From: Filobasidium wieringae
Lineage: Eukaryota; Basidiomycota; Tremellomycetes; Filobasidiales; Filobasidiaceae
Reading direction: 5' to 3'
Length of the DNA: 64,000 nt
NCBI GenBank assembly: GCA_001600055.1
Contig: BCIV01000009.1
Coordinates: 558,001-622,000 of the forward strand
The translations under genes and the position numbers were made by a program. Shown one piece after another: positions 59,301 to 64,000 of the stretch. Position 1 is the first letter of the stretch, and each line of letters opens with the position of its first letter. Under the pieces are notes generated by a model. The model saw nothing but the letters and a program-made list of their open reading frames with translations. It was not told where the DNA came from and made no database searches.

Positions 59301-60831
59301 TCACCGGCACTCAACGGGATCGAACGAGAGGAGCGACGCGCTCTGTTCTGGACTGTTTTCTTGTACGACGTCCAAGTAAGCGCTAGTTCCGGCTGGGGTG
59401 GTTCCATGCAGATGGACGAAATAGTGAGTCACGGAAACAGTTCGGTTCTCCGGTCACCATCTGACCTCGCAAGCGATCAAAGATCGTACCATTACCGGCT
59501 AGTTTGGAAGCTTTCGAAGCGGGAATCAATCAGGATGTCGCTGAGAACGAGCAGAGTCTTTCGAGCTCAGATATGTACACACGGTACGTCTCAAAGTTGA
59601 TTTCGGTCGGTTTGTTCTCGTGGCTGATCCGTCTACTCTGACAGGCATCCCGTTCAAGACGGTTTCGTACTCCACGTGAAAGCCATCGCATTGTTCAACC
59701 GAGTTGGAAAGTTCATTCGAATGTACAAAGCGAAGCGATCCTGCGGAAGAGCCGAGGTCGATATGAGAGCTACAAAGGACTTCCAGGCTATCGATGCCGC
59801 TATCGGCAGCTTCTTGTGAGTTATCGACTTTGCAAAGAGGATCTGTGGCCGATACTTATATTACCCAATAGGTTGACTTTCCCTCCTGCTCTGAGAGATC
59901 CCCTGACTCCCTCGAATGGAAGAATAAGGAAGCCAATTGACATCGATCTCTTCGTTAGTAGACCTGATTTTTCACTCAGACAAGGACCGGACTGACCAAA
60001 ATGCTCCATTCGCTTCGCTTATAGAACTCACAAGTGGTGAGCATCCTTGTCATGCGTTATGAGCTGGATTCGAACTGATGCAGAGAATCGCTTTATAGTT
60101 GCTGCACCAAATGACGATCTTCCTCCATGAGCCCTTTGCCGACCTAAAGGACCCCGATGACACTTCTACCTTGCGTCTGCTCGCGGCGTCTCGTGCCATT
60201 CTCAAGATGGTGTTTACTATCACCTCGACCTGCTTGGATCTATCTCTTATCGTAAGAGCGGATTTCGGTCTTTACACTGCCGCGCGCACGCTGGTGCTAT
60301 TCTTGAAGAATGTCATGGAGACGGGAGACACTTCGGCTGGATCGGAAGACCAGTTGCGAAGCGAGATTGAGGTTTTCAGACTGGCGTTCACCGCACACGG
60401 AAAGAGGTTAGTCTTGCTCCGTCATCAGCTACTGGCGCTTCTGAAACTGATCACATTCAAATGGCAGGTTCCCCTTGGGATTACGACATTGCAAAGTCCT
60501 AGGAGCCTTACTGGACGCATGCGACAACACTACTGCTTCCGTCGTTCCCGATCGATCGCAAGGGCCCAAGAAAGTGACACTTGAAATTGAATACCTACCC
60601 AAGGAGACCACAGCGGATGAGAACTCAAACACTCAGGTTTCGACTCCTCCTGATGCTGTAGATTTGGAAGCCAATCTTTACAAGAAACAAGCGAAGACCA
60701 ACGGCTTGACCTTCTTGCTCAACGAGCAACGAGGTTTCATCCCGAACAAAAATGACGAAGCCTCGGAGAGGGAAAGCAACTCCACGCCAGAGGAAGGCAG
60801 TGCAGACAAGACGGAAGAATTGATGGATTGA
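56357..60831 (+). CDS. Zn2Cys6 transcription factor with fungal-specific TF domain
   Basis: Nine exons: 56357-58196, 58256-58763, 58823-59423, 59483-59583, 59645-59815, 59872-59953, 60025-60036 (12 nt), 60099-60406, 60468-60831; 1,328 aa. The N-terminus is Pro/Tyr-rich with a poly-Pro run. The zinc cluster reads NQACLQCRRRKLKCDAARPH then CKTC. The ligands are Cys134, 137, 144, 151, 154 and, after 51 residues, Cys206 in PLSCTYED. A long disordered segment and a probable coiled-coil (WLEDELKQAYERIQSIENSV) follow. The fungal transcription factor domain spans about residues 800-1200, with AQALMLLANHNHMYGRWVEG, REERRALFWTVFLYD and VLLHQMTIFLHEPFADL. It probably binds a CGG-repeat site, perhaps as a dimer. 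Target genes cannot be told from the sequence. Confidence 0.9.
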
Positions 60832-61458
60832 GACGAGACCTGTATCTAACCTGTATCATATTTTGCATGTTCGCATTTGATTTCACTATTCAAAACCTTG
60901 GTCTTACCTTATGATCTAGCCTGGTACAGCATGCATGTATTCAATGCATCCAAGGTCTGTGAGTTCCCTCAGGAGTCTGAGAGCAAGACAATGAGGCAAT
61001 GAGAACATGAAAGACGCGAACGATTTCGTTGTTATTGTTGTTATTTGTTTATTGTTCCGCTACGATATCGCTCGATCGAAATTGAGCCTCTTCATAGCGC
61101 ACAACTAGTTTCGATAGGAGTATGAGTCTTTGAAGCTCTGACCCTTGATAGCCATATAGCCATAGTCCTGGTCAACATAGTTCTCGTAGCACAAGCTCGC
61201 GGTGCATTTGAGCTTTACCCTTTACCGCTTATACGGTTTTGTGAACAGCTGCCAAGCGATCAAACCTGGTGAAAGACATTCCACGGAGAGCAAAGCGAAA
61301 TTCCTTTCACAATCAAAAACCTTGTTCTCATTCGCATATCAAATCCCCTCATTCCAGAGTTGACATTCATCCAACTCGTTACTGGAGAATAGTGGATTCA
61401 TACCTTACAACCAGAAGCTCATTGGTCACTGTTCATGAGCCGGACTTGATAAAGGATC
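60832..61458. promoter_or_regulatory. Spacer upstream of the RhoGEF gene
   Basis: A 627-bp tandem spacer with the 3' end of the transcription factor gene and the promoter of the next gene. No supported coding frame or recognised site. Confidence 0.35.
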
Positions 61459-64000
61459 ATGTATCCTCATGACAGGGCTGTCTCGAGCTCTATGCTCGAT
61501 ACAGGGGGCTACCCTCGGCTTCCTGGACCACGGCCTCCGGGAGTTTCTGGTATGCCTACAGGATTCTCTCTGGGAAATATCAGGCCAGGGGAAAGGCTTC
61601 CTCCAGGCGCAGCTGTACGAATACCTACTGGCAACGGTATGGGAGCTTCGGCTGGGGGTGTCCGACCAGGACAAGTATTTCAGCTGCCTGGTTACACCCG
61701 ACCTCCAGCTCAATATGGACCACCAAGACCTGTCATGAACTCTATGCAGCATGCACAGTCACATCGACCTTCCCCTCCCTTAACACATGCTCCCATACCA
61801 CATCAACCCAGACCTCCAGCTGGACACGGCCCTCCTCCTCGCAACTTCTCCGGTCCTCAGTATAATCAACAACAGCAATACGCAGCGCAATCTCTACCTC
61901 AGCAAAGATCAGTGACATCACCCGTACCTATGCCCGGACCAGCCCAGTATGACGAACGATCTCGAATGTCGTCTCAATCGTCTCATTCCTCTCTGTCCGG
62001 ATCGTCTCGTTCTCATCCCTCTCGAAGTGCACAGACCCCCCCAATGCCCTTTCCAACAGGCTCGATCATGCCTCCTGAACCCCGAATCACACGCACTCCT
62101 CCACTGGATGATATGAGCATTCGAACTCGCTCCGACTCTCCGCACGACAGCCAGGCCGGTCTAAACGGAAGGACAGATAGCATGTCATCCTCGGCAGTAG
62201 GAGCAAACGGGGTGGGAGTTAGTGCCAACACTGGAGGAGCTGGCAAGAACCCTCTGGTAGATTTGGTGGAGACTGAGAAGCTATTTGTGGAAAGGCTTGG
62301 ATTGATCGTGAGAGTAAGTCGAATGGTTTCCGTTCCGACGATAAGCTTTGCTGAAAGAGGTTCGTGTCAACAGAAAGTAGCTGCAGCCTGGTCTCGCACC
62401 AATCTACCGCCTCCCGCTCTCGACAAGATGTTCCGCTCGATAGAGGGCGTGTATAAATGTAGCCGAGGTTTCTTGACGGTTCGTAACTAGTTTCCAACGA
62501 AGAAAACGTTCCAAATTGATTCGTATCTTCACAGCGATTGGAGAGTATTGGCTTGAACCCCAGCTCGCCGAAGATCTTAGGAGATCTGCTGATTCAATGG
62601 GTGAGTTCTCAGGCTGAAAAGATTGCTAAACATGTGCTCATATCGCCTGTCTTCGTTTTAGATCGACGATCTTTCCGTCCCATACGAACGATATTCGGAG
62701 AATTATATGATCAATTTCGACTCGCATCCTGCCATCACAACAAACTCGCAATTGGGCTATATTTTGAACGATTTGACCATGTCGCATCCTCCCCCACTTA
62801 CCTCTTCCTCGCCGACAATATCTTCCTCTCGGTCGAATCCGGTTTGGACAATTGACCTGTTCTTCATTCTGCCTCTCGATCGGCTGCAATACTACCGAAA
62901 ACTGTACGACAAGCTGTTGAGAAGCACAAGAGAGGGAAAGAGCGACTGGAAATTGTTAAAGCGAAGTTGCGAGAAACTGGAAGTGCTCGTCGAAGGCGTC
63001 GAGAACAAGTTGGGAGCAGACGTCAATGTCACTGGCGATAGTAAAGGCCGATTTTCCGTTGCTAGCTCAAGGATGGACAGCTCGTCTGTGGAAGGAAACA
63101 TGTAAGTTTGACCTGAGTTCTTGAAGCTGTGGCATCTGCTAACGCGATCCTGTCAGAATGTCACCGATGGCCTCGATGGGCCAAACTCGCACCTCAGATG
63201 GTTCTGGCGGCTCATCGAAGCAATACCCGTCGAGTTCAGATCGACATGCTTCAGACCCGATAGAAGTTGAATTGCCCATCTATTCCCCGACTCCGCAGGA
63301 TCCTATTCGTAGTTTGACTCCAGTTGAGCGGTCAAGTAACACTCCTTTGACGGATCTAGAGGTGCGTCTCGACACGAATCGAGCCATAGACCTGTTCACT
63401 ATGAAACCAAAAGTAAGTCTGATAGTAAGATAAGTAACCCGGTCGACAAGCCGCTTAACCTGAAGTTTCGTATAGCAATGTCGATTGCAAATGGCCCCGC
63501 CTACTTTGGCTTTCAGACGGGAACAGCGGAAAGCTGCCGATTGCATGATCTACTTTACGCCTACTTCCACTCGTAAAGAAGTCATTCACCGCCGATCGCA
63601 GGTCTTGATCCTAAGCGATCTTTTCCTGATGTGCGAACATATGACTGCTACCGAAAAGGCTCAAAAGGCTCAAGAAGTACTGAGGAGACATCCTGAGAGA
63701 GCTGGTGACGGAAGTCCGTTTCCCGAGATGTGGCTCTGTTACCCACCTCTGGCTGGACGACATCTCACTGCAACCACAGGTGGTGTCGAGAATGAATTGG
63801 TAGTCGGTGTTATGGGGCGAGAAAAGTTCTTGCTGGTTTTTGAATCTCGTGAAGTAAGAGACGAAGTGTTGGAGGATATGGAAGCATGCATTCAGTTCGC
63901 GGGCACCGGTGAGCAGCCTTCCCTCAATTCACTTGCGATGACCTGTAGTAATTGACGCTAAGAGTTCGTATCTGTGCCGATCAGTCGGGAAGTCATCAAC
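61459..64000 (+). CDS. Dbl-homology (DH-PH) Rho guanine nucleotide exchange factor, 3' partial
   Basis: Exons seen are 61459-62313, 62374-62478, 62535-62600, 62662-63101, 63157-63412 and 63476-63908, about 718 residues; the gene continues beyond the window. A Pro/Ser-rich N-terminus of about 260 residues precedes the DH domain, which starts NPLVDLVETEKLFVERLGLI, joins to KVAAAWSRTNLPPPALDKMF, and continues GFLTRLESIGLNPSS, IDDLSVPYERYSENYMINFD and LPLDRLQYYRKLYDKLLRST (the DH helix 6 pattern). A Ser-rich region is followed by a PH-like strand set, ADCMIYFTPTS and RRSQVLILSDLFLMCEH. Family members activate Rho GTPases controlling polarity and the cell wall. Splicing after 63908 has two candidate acceptors (63944 and 63961), so the last bases are tentative. 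Confidence 0.85.

Overview
The window is eukaryotic and looks like a basidiomycete yeast, most likely a tremellomycete. Genes are broken by many short introns (about 40-140 nt, mostly 50-80) with GTRNGY donors, frequent CTNAY branch sites close to the acceptor, and YAG acceptors. Gene spacing is tight, and several products are fungal: the three-domain HIS4 protein, FMP27/SABRE, DEF1, a Zn2Cys6 factor and a DUF7923/CCCH protein. The genus-level placement is inference. All exon models were built by hand from reading frame, splice consensus and remembered family motifs. In every multi-exon model the exon lengths add up in phase.

Layout, left to right: a small ZFYVE19/ANCHR-like zinc protein (-, 674-1589); a cell-surface beta-domain protein (+, 1828-3114) whose open frame runs without a stop into the GPI-transamidase catalytic subunit GPI8 (+, 3115-4781); a 96-residue conserved fungal protein (-, 4893-5312); indoleamine 2,3-dioxygenase (+, 5844-7442); a 1.4-kb stretch with no gene I can support; a two-LIM protein (-, 8884-9982); a small single-pass membrane protein (+, 10328-10832); ARV1 (+, 11030-12312); HIS4 (+, 12549-15302); and the 2,894-residue bridge-like lipid transfer protein FMP27/SABRE in 14 exons (-, 16095-25508).

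The right half holds a small basic protein (+, 26115-26399); a DEF1-like CUE and Q-rich protein (+, 27674-30868); DNA polymerase alpha POL1 (+, 31242-36468); a SARAF-like ER calcium regulator (+, 36968-38112); a 2.2-kb non-coding stretch; a disordered protein ending in an alpha-crystallin-like domain (+, 40324-42882); phosphocholine cytidylyltransferase (+, 43298-44861); a UPF1-like SF1 helicase with a possible mitochondrial presequence (-, 44955-49172); a DUF7923 plus CCCH zinc-finger protein (+, 49944-53713); a Cue1-like ER membrane protein (-, 54124-54978); a Zn2Cys6 transcription factor (+, 56357-60831); and the start of a Dbl-homology RhoGEF that leaves the window at the right edge (+, 61459-64000).

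The genes do not form one pathway. A membrane and lipid theme recurs (GPI8, ARV1, FMP27, cytidylyltransferase, SARAF, Cue1-like), but most are ordinary housekeeping genes. I see no mobile element, rRNA gene or CRISPR array, and no tRNA gene I can support. The most unusual signals are structural: the in-frame junction between the surface protein and GPI8, and a set of very small exons (4, 12, 12, 12, 14 and 23 nt). One of these is a 4-nt exon inside a conserved domain, and another encodes part of a helicase P-loop.
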